Shown here one piece after another: positions 17,654-26,407 of a stretch of DNA of 64,000 nt. The notes below the pieces were generated by a model that worked only from the letters and a program-made list of their open reading frames with translations, ran no database searches and had not been told where the DNA came from. The translations under genes were made by a program, and so were the position numbers. The first letter of the stretch is position 1; each line of letters begins with the position of its first letter. The DNA comes from an uncultured Prevotellaceae bacterium (GTDB lineage: Bacteria; Bacteroidota; Bacteroidia; Bacteroidales; Muribaculaceae), in contig ONKF01000003.1 in assembly GCA_900318335.1 (NCBI GenBank), forward strand, positions 1-64,000. The letters run 5' to 3'.

Positions 17654-19219
17654 TCAACTCAGGTGAGTAGCGGCAAGGGCTTCGGCGCAGCGTTCGCCAT
17701 CGATGGCACTGGAAACGATTCCACCTGCATAGCCAGCCCCTTCGCCACAGGGATAGAGGCCTTGTATGGTAACGTGATGCAGCATCATGTTATCGCGGGG
17801 AATGCGCAGGGGGGACGAAGTGCGGGTCTCGACACCGATGACGGTGGCATCGTTGGTCAAGAAGCCACGGGCATTCTTGCCAAATACCTTAAAGCCCTTG
17901 CGCAAACGGTTAGCGACAAAAGGCGGCATCCACAGGTCGAGCCTCGAGGGTTGCACACCAGGCAGATAGGATGACGGGGGGATGTTGCGCGATGGCTTGC
18001 CATCGACAAAATCCTTCATGCGCTGCGCACCGGCAATCAAGGTATTGCCAGCCTCGGCAAAGGCGCGCCGTTCCATATCCTGCTGGAACATCATCATGGC
18101 AAGCACACCATATTTCTTATATTGATCGGGCAAGTCCTCGGGATGCAACTCAACGACCATGCCGGAGTTGGCCCAATGCGACCCACGGTTGCTCGGCGAC
18201 ATGCCGTTGACGACCAACCCGTCAGGCTCGCTCACTGCGGGCACCACAAAGCCACCGGGGCACATACAGAAGGAATACACGCCTCGATGGTCCACCTGAG
18301 TGACAAAGTTGTATTCGGCTGCAGGGAGGTAATCGCCACGACCCAGCACACTGTGATACTGGATTTGGTCGATGATGCGCTGGGGGTGCTCCAGGCGCAC
18401 GCCCACGGCGATACCCTTGGCCTCGACAGCGATGTTGCTGTCATGGAGCATCCGGTAGACGTCACGGGCCGAGTGACCTGTCGCAAGGATAACAGGCCCA
18501 TCAAACTGCTCGCCTGTAGCGGTCTCCACACCCGTCACCTTGCCATCCTGAACAGCAAGGCGAGTCACACGCGACTCGAAATGCACCTCACCACCACAAC
18601 GCAGGATAGTCTCGCGCATTGCCTTGATGACGCCAGGCAACTTGTCGCTGCCGATGTGAGGATGGGCGTCGATCAGGATATCCTCGCGTGCACCATGCTG
18701 GACAAAGATACCCAGCACACGGTCCACCGAACCGCGTTTCTTGCTGCGTGTATAGAGTTTGCCATCGCTGTAGGCTCCTGCCCCACCCTCGCCGTAGCAA
18801 TAGTTGCTCTCGGGGTCGACAATGCCTTCGCGCTGGATGCGTGAAGCATCCACACGGCGTTTCATCACATCCTTGCCACGCTCCAGCACAATGGGCTTGA
18901 TGCCCAACTCGATGAGCCTCAAGGCAGCAAACAGTCCACCAGGCCCCATACCCACGACAATCGCCTGGCGCTTGCCATCCACGGGTTTGTACTCGATGGG
19001 CGGCACCAGATAGTCCTGAGTCATAGGCTCGTCGATATAGACACGCACCTTGAGGTTGACAACCACATTGCGCTGGCGGGCGTCGATGGAGCGCTTCAAA
19101 ATCCTGATGCCCTGAATGCTCTGGGCAGGGATGTCGTTGTATTTAGCCAGGTGCTGGGCGATGTCACCCATACTCGCCGCAGTGCGCGGGTTGACGCGTA
19201 ATTGAAGTTCCTGAATCAT
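17654..19219 (-). CDS. FAD-dependent protein of the COG2509 family
   Basis: The 521-residue flavoprotein carries the dinucleotide-binding loop IVVGMGPGGLFAAL (about residue 88-101), then VLERGKDV, and the block NYCYGEGGAGAYSDGKL that marks this family. VILATGHSARDVY and CMCPGGFVVPA lie in the middle, and the second FAD contact GLYPCGEGAGYAGGI is near the C-terminus. An N-terminal domain of about 85 residues precedes the Rossmann fold, as usual for the family. The biochemical reaction is not known. It is cytoplasmic by sequence and divergent from the HAD gene, with overlapping promoters and a palindrome in between. Confidence 0.9.
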   Translation of the reverse strand: MIQELQLRVNPRTAASMGDIAQHLAKYNDIPAQSIQGIRILKRSIDARQRNVVVNLKVRVYIDEPMTQDYLVPPIEYKPVDGKRQAIVVGMGPGGLFAALRLIELGIKPIVLERGKDVMKRRVDASRIQREGIVDPESNYCYGEGGAGAYSDGKLYTRSKKRGSVDRVLGIFVQHGAREDILIDAHPHIGSDKLPGVIKAMRETILRCGGEVHFESRVTRLAVQDGKVTGVETATGEQFDGPVILATGHSARDVYRMLHDSNIAVEAKGIAVGVRLEHPQRIIDQIQYHSVLGRGDYLPAAEYNFVTQVDHRGVYSFCMCPGGFVVPAVSEPDGLVVNGMSPSNRGSHWANSGMVVELHPEDLPDQYKKYGVLAMMMFQQDMERRAFAEAGNTLIAGAQRMKDFVDGKPSRNIPPSSYLPGVQPSRLDLWMPPFVANRLRKGFKVFGKNARGFLTNDATVIGVETRTSSPLRIPRDNMMLHHVTIQGLYPCGEGAGYAGGIVSSAIDGERCAEALAATHLS

Positions 19220-19239
19220 AGTCGTGACGAATTATGCCA

Positions 19240-19277
19240 CAAAATTAGTGAAAATCGGGCGATTTTCAGTACATTTG
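19240..19277. promoter_or_regulatory. Face-to-face divergent -7 boxes with a palindrome between them
   Basis: The minus-strand -7 TAATTTTG occupies 19247-19240 (flavoprotein gene) and the plus-strand -7 TACATTTG occupies 19270-19277 (HAD gene). Between them, with one base on each side, is TGAAAATC-GGGC-GATTTTCA (19249-19268), a perfect 8-bp dyad. Any protein bound there would cover the -33 regions of both promoters. Confidence 0.65.
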
Positions 19278-19306
19278 CACCTTAAATCAACAACACAAGG
19301 ACTATC

Positions 19307-19966
19307 ATGAGCGAAATATCTAATCGACAGTGTGGCATACTGTGGGACCTGGACGGTGTATTGCTCGACAGTGAAGGCAAGTACAGCATCTTCTGGGCAA
19401 GAATGGAAGAGGAACACCCCACTGGCATAGACAACTTTGCCAGCTACATCAAGGGGTTCCACTTGAACCGCATCATGGGCTACTTTGAGAGCGAAGAAGT
19501 GCGGCAGCAGATATTGGACGAACTGTTGGCGTTTGAACGTGACATGGTGTATGAGTTTTTTCCTGGCGCTATCGAACTGGTCAAACAACTGCGCGCGGCC
19601 GGAATCCCGATGGCCATTGTTACGTCGAGCGACCGCAAGAAGATGCAGTCACTCTACAGCCAGCACCCCGAATTCCCCACCCTGTTTGACCACATCATCA
19701 CGGGCGACATGGTCACCAAGGCCAAACCCGACCCCGACTGCTACCTGATGGGTGCCAAGCTGTTGGGCATCGACATCAAGGACTGCATCGTGGTGGAAGA
19801 TTCGCGTAACGGCCTGATTGCCGGTCGTGAATCGGGTGCCAGGGTCATCGGCATCGCCACAACCCTGAGCCGTGAAGCCGTAAACGAGTTGAGCGACATG
19901 ACCCTTGACTCGATAGGTCAACTGAGTGTCGAGCAGATGCTTAACACACGTCGAATTGTGAAATAA
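19307..19966 (+). CDS. HAD superfamily hydrolase, beta-phosphoglucomutase-like
   Basis: The 219-residue protein shows GILWDLDGVLLDSE (nucleophile Asp and acid Asp, about 10-23), VTSSDRKK (motif II Ser), KAKPDPDCY (motif III Lys) and VVEDSRNG (motif IV acid). A helical cap between motifs I and II matches HAD subfamily IA members such as beta-phosphoglucomutase and small sugar phosphatases. The substrate is not predictable. It precedes the Fur-family gene, which appears to have its own promoter. Confidence 0.88.
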   Translation: MSEISNRQCGILWDLDGVLLDSEGKYSIFWARMEEEHPTGIDNFASYIKGFHLNRIMGYFESEEVRQQILDELLAFERDMVYEFFPGAIELVKQLRAAGIPMAIVTSSDRKKMQSLYSQHPEFPTLFDHIITGDMVTKAKPDPDCYLMGAKLLGIDIKDCIVVEDSRNGLIAGRESGARVIGIATTLSREAVNELSDMTLDSIGQLSVEQMLNTRRIVK

Positions 19967-19985
19967 TTTCAAAAGCAACAAATTC

Positions 19986-20017
19986 TTTGCTTGATTGCAA
20001 AAAACGTTGTACTTTTG
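19986..20017 (+). promoter_or_regulatory. Promoter of the Fur-family gene, close to the start codon
   Basis: TTTG (19986-19989), a 20-bp spacer and TACTTTTG (20010-20017) are canonical. Only 8 nt separate the -7 box from the ATG at 20026, so the mRNA is likely leaderless or nearly so. This also rules out the longer reading frame from 19987. Confidence 0.7.
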
Positions 20018-20025
20018 TCACATCG

Positions 20026-20541
20026 ATGAAAACCGTTCCAAATATCGAAGAATTCGCCAATAGCAACAACCCCGTTGTCCGCAAGTTCAGTGACTATCTG
20101 GACGAGCATGGCATGCGCCGGACCCCCGAGCGCTATGCCATACTGCACCGCATCATGAACACCAACGGCCACTTCACCATCGAGGAGTTGCAGCAGTTGA
20201 TCGACATGGACGGTTTCCGCGTGAGCCGCTCGACGGTTTACAATACCATCGAACTGCTCATCGAGGCCAAGATGTTGAGGCGCCATGTGTTTGAAGGCAT
20301 GCAGGCCCAGTATGAGCGCATCACACTGCCCCATACACACCTGGTCTGCACCACCTGTGGCAAGGTCAAGGAGGTGAGGGACAACAACTTTGCGGCCTTC
20401 ATGAACGCCCGCCGTTTTAACGCGTTCAACATCGACCACTACAGCCTGTACGTCTATGGCACGTGCAGCACATGTGCCCGCAAGTTGAAACGCAGCCGCC
20501 AGGAGGGCACAGACAAGAATACAAGACGACATCAATCATAA
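20026..20541 (+). CDS. Fur family transcriptional regulator
   Basis: The 171-residue protein has an N-terminal winged helix with FRVSRSTVYNTIELL (about 64-78) and a C-terminal dimer domain with the structural zinc site CTTC (108-111) and CSTC (147-150). HTHLVCTTCGKVKEV is a classic Fur/PerR/Zur motif. Metal type (iron, zinc or peroxide sensing) cannot be fixed from sequence. The start is set by the promoter just upstream. The perfect dyad at 19249-19268, one gene upstream, is a candidate site, but this is inference. Confidence 0.92.
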   Translation: MKTVPNIEEFANSNNPVVRKFSDYLDEHGMRRTPERYAILHRIMNTNGHFTIEELQQLIDMDGFRVSRSTVYNTIELLIEAKMLRRHVFEGMQAQYERITLPHTHLVCTTCGKVKEVRDNNFAAFMNARRFNAFNIDHYSLYVYGTCSTCARKLKRSRQEGTDKNTRRHQS

Positions 20542-20586
20542 TTTTTATACTAAATCTATTAACACTTTTAAAACCGTTAATTTATC

Positions 20587-21831
20587 ATGGCTAAAGTAAA
20601 ACCGTTCCGTGGCGTGAGACCGCCCAAAGAGTATGTAGAAAAAGTAGCTTCAAAGCCCTATGACGTGCTGTCGAGTGAAGAGGCACGTGCCGAGGCCGGC
20701 GACAACGAGATGAGTCTGTATCACATCATTAAGCCCGAAATAGACTTTGAGCCCGGTACTGGCGAGCATGAGCCTAAGGTCTATGACAAGGCCGTCGAGA
20801 ACTTCAAGAAGTTCCAGGACAAGGGTTGGCTGGTTCAGGATCCCGAGGAGTGCTACTACATCTATGCTCAGACAATGGATGGCCGCACCCAATACGGATT
20901 TGTGGTAGGTGCCAGCGTTGAGGACTACCTCACTGGCCACATCAAGAAGCATGAGCTCACCCGCCGTGAGAAAGAGGCCGACCGCATGCACCATATCGAG
21001 ATCAATAACGCCAACATCGAGCCGGTATTCCTTGCCTTCCCCGATAACACCACCCTGGAGGACATCATCGACCGCACTGCCCAGACCACTCCCGAGTATG
21101 ACTTCGTGAGCGAGGACGGCATCGGCCACACCCTGTGGGTCATCAAAGACAAGGAGACCATCGACACCATCACCCGCGAGTTCGGTGAGATTCCTTATCT
21201 GTATATCGCCGACGGTCACCACCGCACTGCCGCTGCTGCCCACGTTGGCGAGGAGAAGGCCAAGGCCGATCCCAACCACAACGGCATCGAGGAGTACAAC
21301 TACCTGCTGGCTGTATGCTTCCCCCAGTCCCACCTCAAGGTGATGGACTACAACCGCGTGGTTGTTGACCTGAACGGCAACACCGAGGAGCAGTTCCTGG
21401 AGAAGCTGGGTGAGAAATTCATCGTCGAGGAGAAGGGCACCGAAATCTACAAGCCCGCCAAGCTGCACAACTTCTCACTCTATCTGGGTGGCAAGTGGTA
21501 CTCGCTGACTGCCAAGGAAGGCACCTATGACGATAACGACCCCATCGGCGTTCTCGACGTGACCATCAGCAGCGATTACATCCTGCGCGACATCCTGGGC
21601 ATCACCGACCTGCGTACCGACAAGCGCATCGACTTCGTTGGCGGCATCCGCGGTCTGGGTGAGTTGAAGCAGCGTGTTGACAGTGGCGAGATGAAGATGG
21701 CTCTGGCCCTCTATCCCGTGACCATGAAGCAGATCATCGACATCGCCGACAGTGGCAAGATCATGCCTCCCAAGGCCACCTGGTTTGAGCCCAAGCTGCG
21801 CTCGGGTCTCATTATCCACAAGCTCGACTAA
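20587..21831 (+). CDS. DUF1015 family protein (SerK-like)
   Basis: The 414-residue cytoplasmic protein begins KPFRGVRPPKEYVEKV with KPYDVLS, and has the family motif YIADGHHRTAAAA (about 206-218). DUF1015 includes SerK, an ATP-dependent serine kinase described in archaea, but bacterial members have not all been tested and are often encoded near serine synthesis genes. No serA or serC is seen here. If it makes O-phosphoserine it could feed the aminoalkyl-phosphate route suggested for the glycan operon. That link is speculative. Confidence 0.85.
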   Translation: MAKVKPFRGVRPPKEYVEKVASKPYDVLSSEEARAEAGDNEMSLYHIIKPEIDFEPGTGEHEPKVYDKAVENFKKFQDKGWLVQDPEECYYIYAQTMDGRTQYGFVVGASVEDYLTGHIKKHELTRREKEADRMHHIEINNANIEPVFLAFPDNTTLEDIIDRTAQTTPEYDFVSEDGIGHTLWVIKDKETIDTITREFGEIPYLYIADGHHRTAAAAHVGEEKAKADPNHNGIEEYNYLLAVCFPQSHLKVMDYNRVVVDLNGNTEEQFLEKLGEKFIVEEKGTEIYKPAKLHNFSLYLGGKWYSLTAKEGTYDDNDPIGVLDVTISSDYILRDILGITDLRTDKRIDFVGGIRGLGELKQRVDSGEMKMALALYPVTMKQIIDIADSGKIMPPKATWFEPKLRSGLIIHKLD

Positions 21832-21859
21832 GGCATCATTCTTAACTGAAACCGATTAC

Positions 21860-21896
21860 GCGTTAATGGCTCCGTGCGAGTCATTAACGCTTTTTC
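21860..21896 (+). terminator. Terminator after the DUF1015 gene
   Basis: GCGTTAATG (21860-21868) pairs with CATTAACGC (21882-21890) and is followed by TTTTT. Confidence 0.88.
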
Positions 21897-21928
21897 ATGA
21901 ATGCCTGCAATAGAAAATCAGTAAAAAA

Positions 21929-21959
21929 TTTGAAATACTAATAAATTATCTTAACTTTG
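21929..21959 (+). promoter_or_regulatory. Promoter of the Omp28-like dockerin gene
   Basis: TTTG (21929-21932), 19 bp, then TAACTTTG (21952-21959). The predicted leader is about 80 nt, longer than most in the window. Confidence 0.72.
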
Positions 21960-22047
21960 CGGTTTGAAATAACCAATCTCATATTGTTTAACATCTAGAA
22001 TCTGAAATTTCAACTTATTGTATAACTTAATTTATTAAATCAGCTTT

Positions 22048-23076
22048 ATGAAAAAATCAAAACTTTTAATTTCGCTTGTAGCAGGACTCATGTCCCTTAC
22101 CGCTATTGCTAACACGCCCGTACACCGTCCGCTTATCGAGGAGTACACTGGCACATGGTGTGGCTGGTGCATTCGAGGCCTTGTGGGCATGGAATTGATG
22201 AGAGAAACCTTTGGTGACGATTTCATCGGTGTTGCCTACCACAATGGCGATGCTATGCAAGTCACGACCAACTATCCCAACAATGTCACTGGCTTCCCCT
22301 CTGCATTCTTGGAGAGGAACTACAGCATCGATCCCCTGTACGGTTTCGGCAATGTTTCCGGTGGAATCATTAATGACATGGAAGAGATGGCAGCCATTGA
22401 GGTTATAGCCGGCATTGACGTGACCGCCAAGTGGACCAGTGACGCCAAGACCGCCATCGATGTGAATGTGACCAGTTATTTCACATCTGATTACAACAAT
22501 GCCAATTACGCGATTGAAGTGATGCTTATTGCCGATGACCTGTATGGTACCGGTTCGGGTTGGAACCAGTCAAATTATTACTCGGGATATACCGAGTATG
22601 CCAAGGATGACTATCTGGGTCCATGGGTAAGGAAGCCGGCAACTGTCACTGGCCTTCACTTCAATGACGTGCTGGTGGGCTTCAGCGGCGCTATCGCTAA
22701 CAGCCTTCCCACTACCATCGTGGCCAATGAAGAATACAGCACCAACTACACGTTCGAACTGAGTAGGCTTCCCAAGCCCGCGCTTATCCAGAACAAGGAC
22801 AACCTGCATGTGATCGCCGTAGTTGTCTACAAGAACAACCGCAAAGCGATCAATGCCAACCGCTGCTATATCAGCGACTTTGCCCAGGTAATTCCCGGTG
22901 ATGTTGATGATAACGGCCTTGTCAACATTGACGACGCAGCCGCATTGCTCGACTACATCTTGAGCCGTGGCGAGACTCCTGCCAACGTCGCTAATTCTGA
23001 CTTGAACGGTGACGGTGCAGTAACCATTGAGGATGCTATTCTGCTTATGGACAACCTCTTGGGCGGAAACAGGTAA
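22048..23076 (+). CDS. Exported thioredoxin-fold (Omp28-like) protein with C-terminal dockerin-like domain
   Basis: The 342 residues start with a signal peptide (MKKSKLLISLVAGLMSLTAI, cleavage near AIA-NTP). Then EEYTGTWCGWCIRG (31-44) puts a CxxC motif at C38/C41 in a thioredoxin-like context, as in Omp28-related proteins. The middle is beta-rich. The last 59 residues (284-342) are two dockerin-type calcium loops, GDVDDNGLVNIDDAAALL and SDLNGDGAVTIEDAILLM, with Asp at the binding positions. It is probably periplasmic or surface-located. No cohesin is seen in the window, so the dockerin partner is unknown. The same tail type ends the C10 peptidase at 48 kb. Confidence 0.8.
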   Translation: MKKSKLLISLVAGLMSLTAIANTPVHRPLIEEYTGTWCGWCIRGLVGMELMRETFGDDFIGVAYHNGDAMQVTTNYPNNVTGFPSAFLERNYSIDPLYGFGNVSGGIINDMEEMAAIEVIAGIDVTAKWTSDAKTAIDVNVTSYFTSDYNNANYAIEVMLIADDLYGTGSGWNQSNYYSGYTEYAKDDYLGPWVRKPATVTGLHFNDVLVGFSGAIANSLPTTIVANEEYSTNYTFELSRLPKPALIQNKDNLHVIAVVVYKNNRKAINANRCYISDFAQVIPGDVDDNGLVNIDDAAALLDYILSRGETPANVANSDLNGDGAVTIEDAILLMDNLLGGNR

Positions 23077-23102
23077 TAGATACATTATAACCATCAAATC
23101 TT

Positions 23103-23138
23103 AAAAAGCGTTATCGAGGCAATCGATAACGCTTTTTT
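23103..23138 (+). terminator. Strong terminator after the Omp28-like gene
   Basis: AAAAAGCGTTATCGA (23103-23117) and TCGATAACGCTTTTT (23123-23137) form a perfect 15-bp stem with a 5-nt loop. Confidence 0.93.
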
Positions 23139-23181
23139 CCGTTTTTTATTAACAATGACACATTATTCTTAAAGAAAAATC

Positions 23182-23212
23182 TTGTTTTTGTGCTCGGCTT
23201 GCAGTATCTTTG
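23182..23212 (+). promoter_or_regulatory. Promoter of the dnaN operon
   Basis: TTG (23182-23184), a 20-bp spacer, then TATCTTTG (23205-23212), 53 bp before dnaN. Confidence 0.65.
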
Positions 23213-23265
23213 TAGGTTAAAAGACAAAACAACAAACATAATCACATATAAAGAGACATAACTAT

Positions 23266-24384
23266 ATGAAATTCAACGTTCAAAGTAAATTATTGCTTAC
23301 GCGCCTGAACGCAGTGAGCAAAGTGGTGAGCAGCAAGAACGCCTATGCCATTCTTGACAACTTCCTGTTTGAATTGCAAAGTGACCGCCTGGTTGTCACC
23401 GGCAGCGACATGGAAACGCGCCTGACCACCAACATCGAGGTCCAGAATGTGGAAGGTACCGGCAAGTTTGCCCTCGACGTCAAGCGCACAATCAATTCCT
23501 TGAAGGAGTTGCCCGACACAGCACTGGCATTTGAGATCAACGACGAGACCTTTGCAGTCAAGGTGACCTATCTGAACGGTTACTATGACGCGATGGCACT
23601 CAACGGTGACGAGTTCCCCGAGAAGGCCGCCAATGCCAATGACGTGAAGCAATTCACCCTGCCCGCCAAGAACATTGCCGCCGGCATCGGACACACCCTG
23701 TTTGCCGTGGGTAACGACGACATGCACCCCCAGTTCACGGGTATCTACTGGGACATCAAGCCTGACATGATTGTGTATGTGGCCAGTGACTCCCACAAGC
23801 TCGTCCGCTACCGTCAGACTGACGTGAAGCCCGACTTTGAGCGCAATTTCATCCTGCCCGCCAAGCCTGCCGCCATCCTGGCCAGCATCATCGACCGCAA
23901 CAGCGACGAGCCCATCAGCATCACTGTTGACGAGAACAGCGCCACGTTTGAGAACACTGACTATCAGCTCTCGTGCCGCTTTATCAATGGCCGCTATCCT
24001 AACTACAATTCTGTCATACCCGAGGATAACCCCTACACGATGGCCGTTGACCGCCAGACGCTGTTGAACGCCGTTCGCCGAGTAGCCGTATTTGCCAACG
24101 TGGGTGGTCTGGTGCGCCTCGACCTGAACCCCGACCACGTCGTGCTCACCGCCCAGGATGTGGACCACTCGACCGCTGCCGAGGAGACCATCAAGTGTGA
24201 ATACAACGGCGAGCCCATGAACATCGGTTTCAAGAGCGCCGACGTCATCGATGTTGTCAACAACATTGACTGTGAAGGCGTATTACTGAAACTGCTCGAT
24301 CCCGCCCGCGCAGGTGTGTTTGTACCCAGTGAGCAGAAGGCCGGTGAGGACCTCATCGTGCTCCAGATGCCCATGATGATCTAA
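23266..24384 (+). CDS. dnaN: DNA polymerase III beta subunit (sliding clamp)
   Basis: The 372 residues match the clamp length (three similar domains of about 120). The opening MKFNVQSKLLLTRLNAVSKV, the internal LPAKNIAAGIGHTLFAV and SCRFINGRYPNYNSVIP, and the C-terminal VLLKLLDPARAGVFVPSE and LQMPMM are all DnaN features. It forms the dimeric ring that tethers the replicative polymerase. Here dnaN heads an operon with a DnaQ-like exonuclease gene 12 bp downstream, then coaBC, DUF4835, recN and rlmB, an order common in Bacteroidales. Confidence 0.97.
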   Translation: MKFNVQSKLLLTRLNAVSKVVSSKNAYAILDNFLFELQSDRLVVTGSDMETRLTTNIEVQNVEGTGKFALDVKRTINSLKELPDTALAFEINDETFAVKVTYLNGYYDAMALNGDEFPEKAANANDVKQFTLPAKNIAAGIGHTLFAVGNDDMHPQFTGIYWDIKPDMIVYVASDSHKLVRYRQTDVKPDFERNFILPAKPAAILASIIDRNSDEPISITVDENSATFENTDYQLSCRFINGRYPNYNSVIPEDNPYTMAVDRQTLLNAVRRVAVFANVGGLVRLDLNPDHVVLTAQDVDHSTAAEETIKCEYNGEPMNIGFKSADVIDVVNNIDCEGVLLKLLDPARAGVFVPSEQKAGEDLIVLQMPMMI

Positions 24385-24396
24385 AGCAACCCTGGT

Positions 24397-25179
24397 ATGG
24401 AACTGAACCTGAAGCGCCCGCTCGTGGTGTTTGACTTGGAGTCAACGGGCCTCAACATTACCGAGGACCGCATCATCGAGTTGTCCTATGTCAAGGTTTA
24501 TCCTGATGGACATGAGGAGAGCAAGACCTACCGCTTCAACCCCGAAAAGGTGATTCCGCAGCAGGCCATCGACGTGCACCACATCACCAACGAGGACTTA
24601 AAGGACGAGCCAACCTTCAAGCAGCGTGCCCATGATATAGCCCGCGTGTTTGAGGGTAGCGACATCGCTGGTTTCAACAGCAACCACTTTGACATCCCGC
24701 TGCTGGCCCAGGAGATGAGCAAGGCTGGTGTCAACTTTGACCCCAGTCAGCACAAGTTCATCGATGTGCAGACCATCTTCCATAAGCGCGAAAAACGCGA
24801 CCTGGAGGCGGCTTGTATCTTCTACTGCGGCCATCCGATGGAGAACCACCACTCGGCTGCCGATGATGCCCGCACAACCCTGGAGGTGCTCAAAGCGCAG
24901 CTCGACCACTATGCCAACGATGCCGAGCCGCTCCAGAACGATGTGGACTTCCTGTCGCAGTACTCGACCCACAACCGCAATGTGGACCTGGCAGGACGCA
25001 TCATCTACAATGATCAAAAGCAGCCCGTGTTCAACTTCGGCAAGCATAAAGGCAAAACCGTCGAAGAGGTTTTCACCAAGTTGGACTACGGCTACTATGA
25101 CTGGATGATGAAGAGTGACTTTGCTGAGAACACCAAGCAGGTCATCACCAAACTGTATATCCAATACAAGAAAAAATAA
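24397..25179 (+). CDS. DnaQ-like 3'-5' exonuclease
   Basis: In this 260-residue protein residues 1-175 are a DEDDh exonuclease: VVFDLESTGLNI (Exo I, D and E), GFNSNHFDIPLL (Exo II) and HHSAADDARTTLEVL (Exo III with the catalytic His and Asp). The C-terminal 60 residues (NFGKHKGKTVEEV, then YYDWMM) form a small ExoX-like domain. It could serve as a proofreading subunit or as a separate repair exonuclease. Co-transcription with dnaN supports a replication role. Confidence 0.9.
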   Translation: MELNLKRPLVVFDLESTGLNITEDRIIELSYVKVYPDGHEESKTYRFNPEKVIPQQAIDVHHITNEDLKDEPTFKQRAHDIARVFEGSDIAGFNSNHFDIPLLAQEMSKAGVNFDPSQHKFIDVQTIFHKREKRDLEAACIFYCGHPMENHHSAADDARTTLEVLKAQLDHYANDAEPLQNDVDFLSQYSTHNRNVDLAGRIIYNDQKQPVFNFGKHKGKTVEEVFTKLDYGYYDWMMKSDFAENTKQVITKLYIQYKKK

Positions 25180-25198
25180 TCTTTTCCCGAGACGCATC

Positions 25199-26407
25199 AT
25201 GCTGAAAGGCAAACACATCATCTTAGGCATCACAGGCGGCATCGCTGCCTACAAGTGTGCAACGCTCACCCGCCTGCTGGTCAAGGCAGGTGCCGAGGTG
25301 CAGGTCATCATGACCCCTAACGCCAAGCAGTTCATACAACCGCTGACGTTATCTACCCTGAGCGGTAAGCCCGTCATCAGCGAGTTCTTTACCGCCAATA
25401 CCGGTCAGTGGAACAGTCATGTGGACTTGGGGCTCTGGGCCGACGCCCTGATTATCGCCCCCGCCACAGCATCCACCATCGGCAAGATGGCCAACGGTGT
25501 CGCCGACAATATGCTGGTGACCACCTACTTGTCGGCCAAGGCTCCGGTATTTGTAGCTCCGGCAATGGACCTGGACATGATGCGTCATCCCAGCACGGTG
25601 CGCAATATAGAGTTGCTGCGGTCTTACGGTAACCATATCATCGAGCCTGCCGAGGGAGAACTGGCAAGCCACCTCATCGGCAAGGGCCGCATGGAGGAAC
25701 CCGAGAACATCGTCAAGGCACTTGACGACTACTTTGCTGCAGGCGAGGACCTGCAAGGCAAACGAGTGCTTATCACTGCCGGCCCCACGGTCGAGAAAAT
25801 CGACCCCGTGCGCTACATCAGCAATTTCTCGTCAGGCAAGATGGGATTTGCCCTGGCCGAGGAATGCGCCAGCCGCGGTGCCGCGGTCACCCTTGTCGCC
25901 GGCCCAGTCACCCTCAAGACCAATCATCCCGCCATCGAACGAGTGGATGTCACCACCGCCATCGAGATGCACGATGCCGTGCTCAACGCTTTGCCCCAGA
26001 GCGATGCCGTCATCCTGTGTGCCGCTGTCGCCGATTACCGTGTTGAGAACGTCGCCGACAAGAAAATCAAGCGCGAGAAGGATGCCGCTCCCGTGATTAA
26101 ACTCACACCCAATCCCGATATTGCGCGAGCCGTGGGACAGGCCAAGCGCCCAGAACAAGTGACTGTGGGATTTGCACTGGAAACCGATAACGAACAAGTC
26201 AACGCACAAGGAAAAATGGAACGCAAGAACTTGAATTTCATCGTTATGAATTCCTTGCGTGACAAGAATGCCGGCTTCCAAGTGGATACCAATAAGGTGA
26301 CTATATTTACCGATCAGGGCGAGACGATCGAGGGCGACTGCAAGAGCAAGCGCGACGTAGCCCGTGACATTGTTGATGTTTTACACAAGTATTTGGCACA
26401 GAAATGA
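25199..26407 (+). CDS. coaBC: Bifunctional phosphopantothenoylcysteine decarboxylase / phosphopantothenate-cysteine ligase
   Basis: The ATG at 25199 gives 402 residues. The upstream open frame overlaps the exonuclease gene and is unrelated. The N-terminal half is a flavin-dependent decarboxylase: ILGITGGIAAYK, HVDLGLWADALIIAPATAST with the catalytic His, and APAMDLDMM. The C-terminal half is the ligase: ITAGPTVEKIDPVRYISN and FSSGKMG, with KIKREKD. It makes 4'-phosphopantetheine for CoA; coaE, the last step, is 6 kb downstream. It overlaps the next gene by 4 bp. Confidence 0.96.
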   Translation: MLKGKHIILGITGGIAAYKCATLTRLLVKAGAEVQVIMTPNAKQFIQPLTLSTLSGKPVISEFFTANTGQWNSHVDLGLWADALIIAPATASTIGKMANGVADNMLVTTYLSAKAPVFVAPAMDLDMMRHPSTVRNIELLRSYGNHIIEPAEGELASHLIGKGRMEEPENIVKALDDYFAAGEDLQGKRVLITAGPTVEKIDPVRYISNFSSGKMGFALAEECASRGAAVTLVAGPVTLKTNHPAIERVDVTTAIEMHDAVLNALPQSDAVILCAAVADYRVENVADKKIKREKDAAPVIKLTPNPDIARAVGQAKRPEQVTVGFALETDNEQVNAQGKMERKNLNFIVMNSLRDKNAGFQVDTNKVTIFTDQGETIEGDCKSKRDVARDIVDVLHKYLAQK

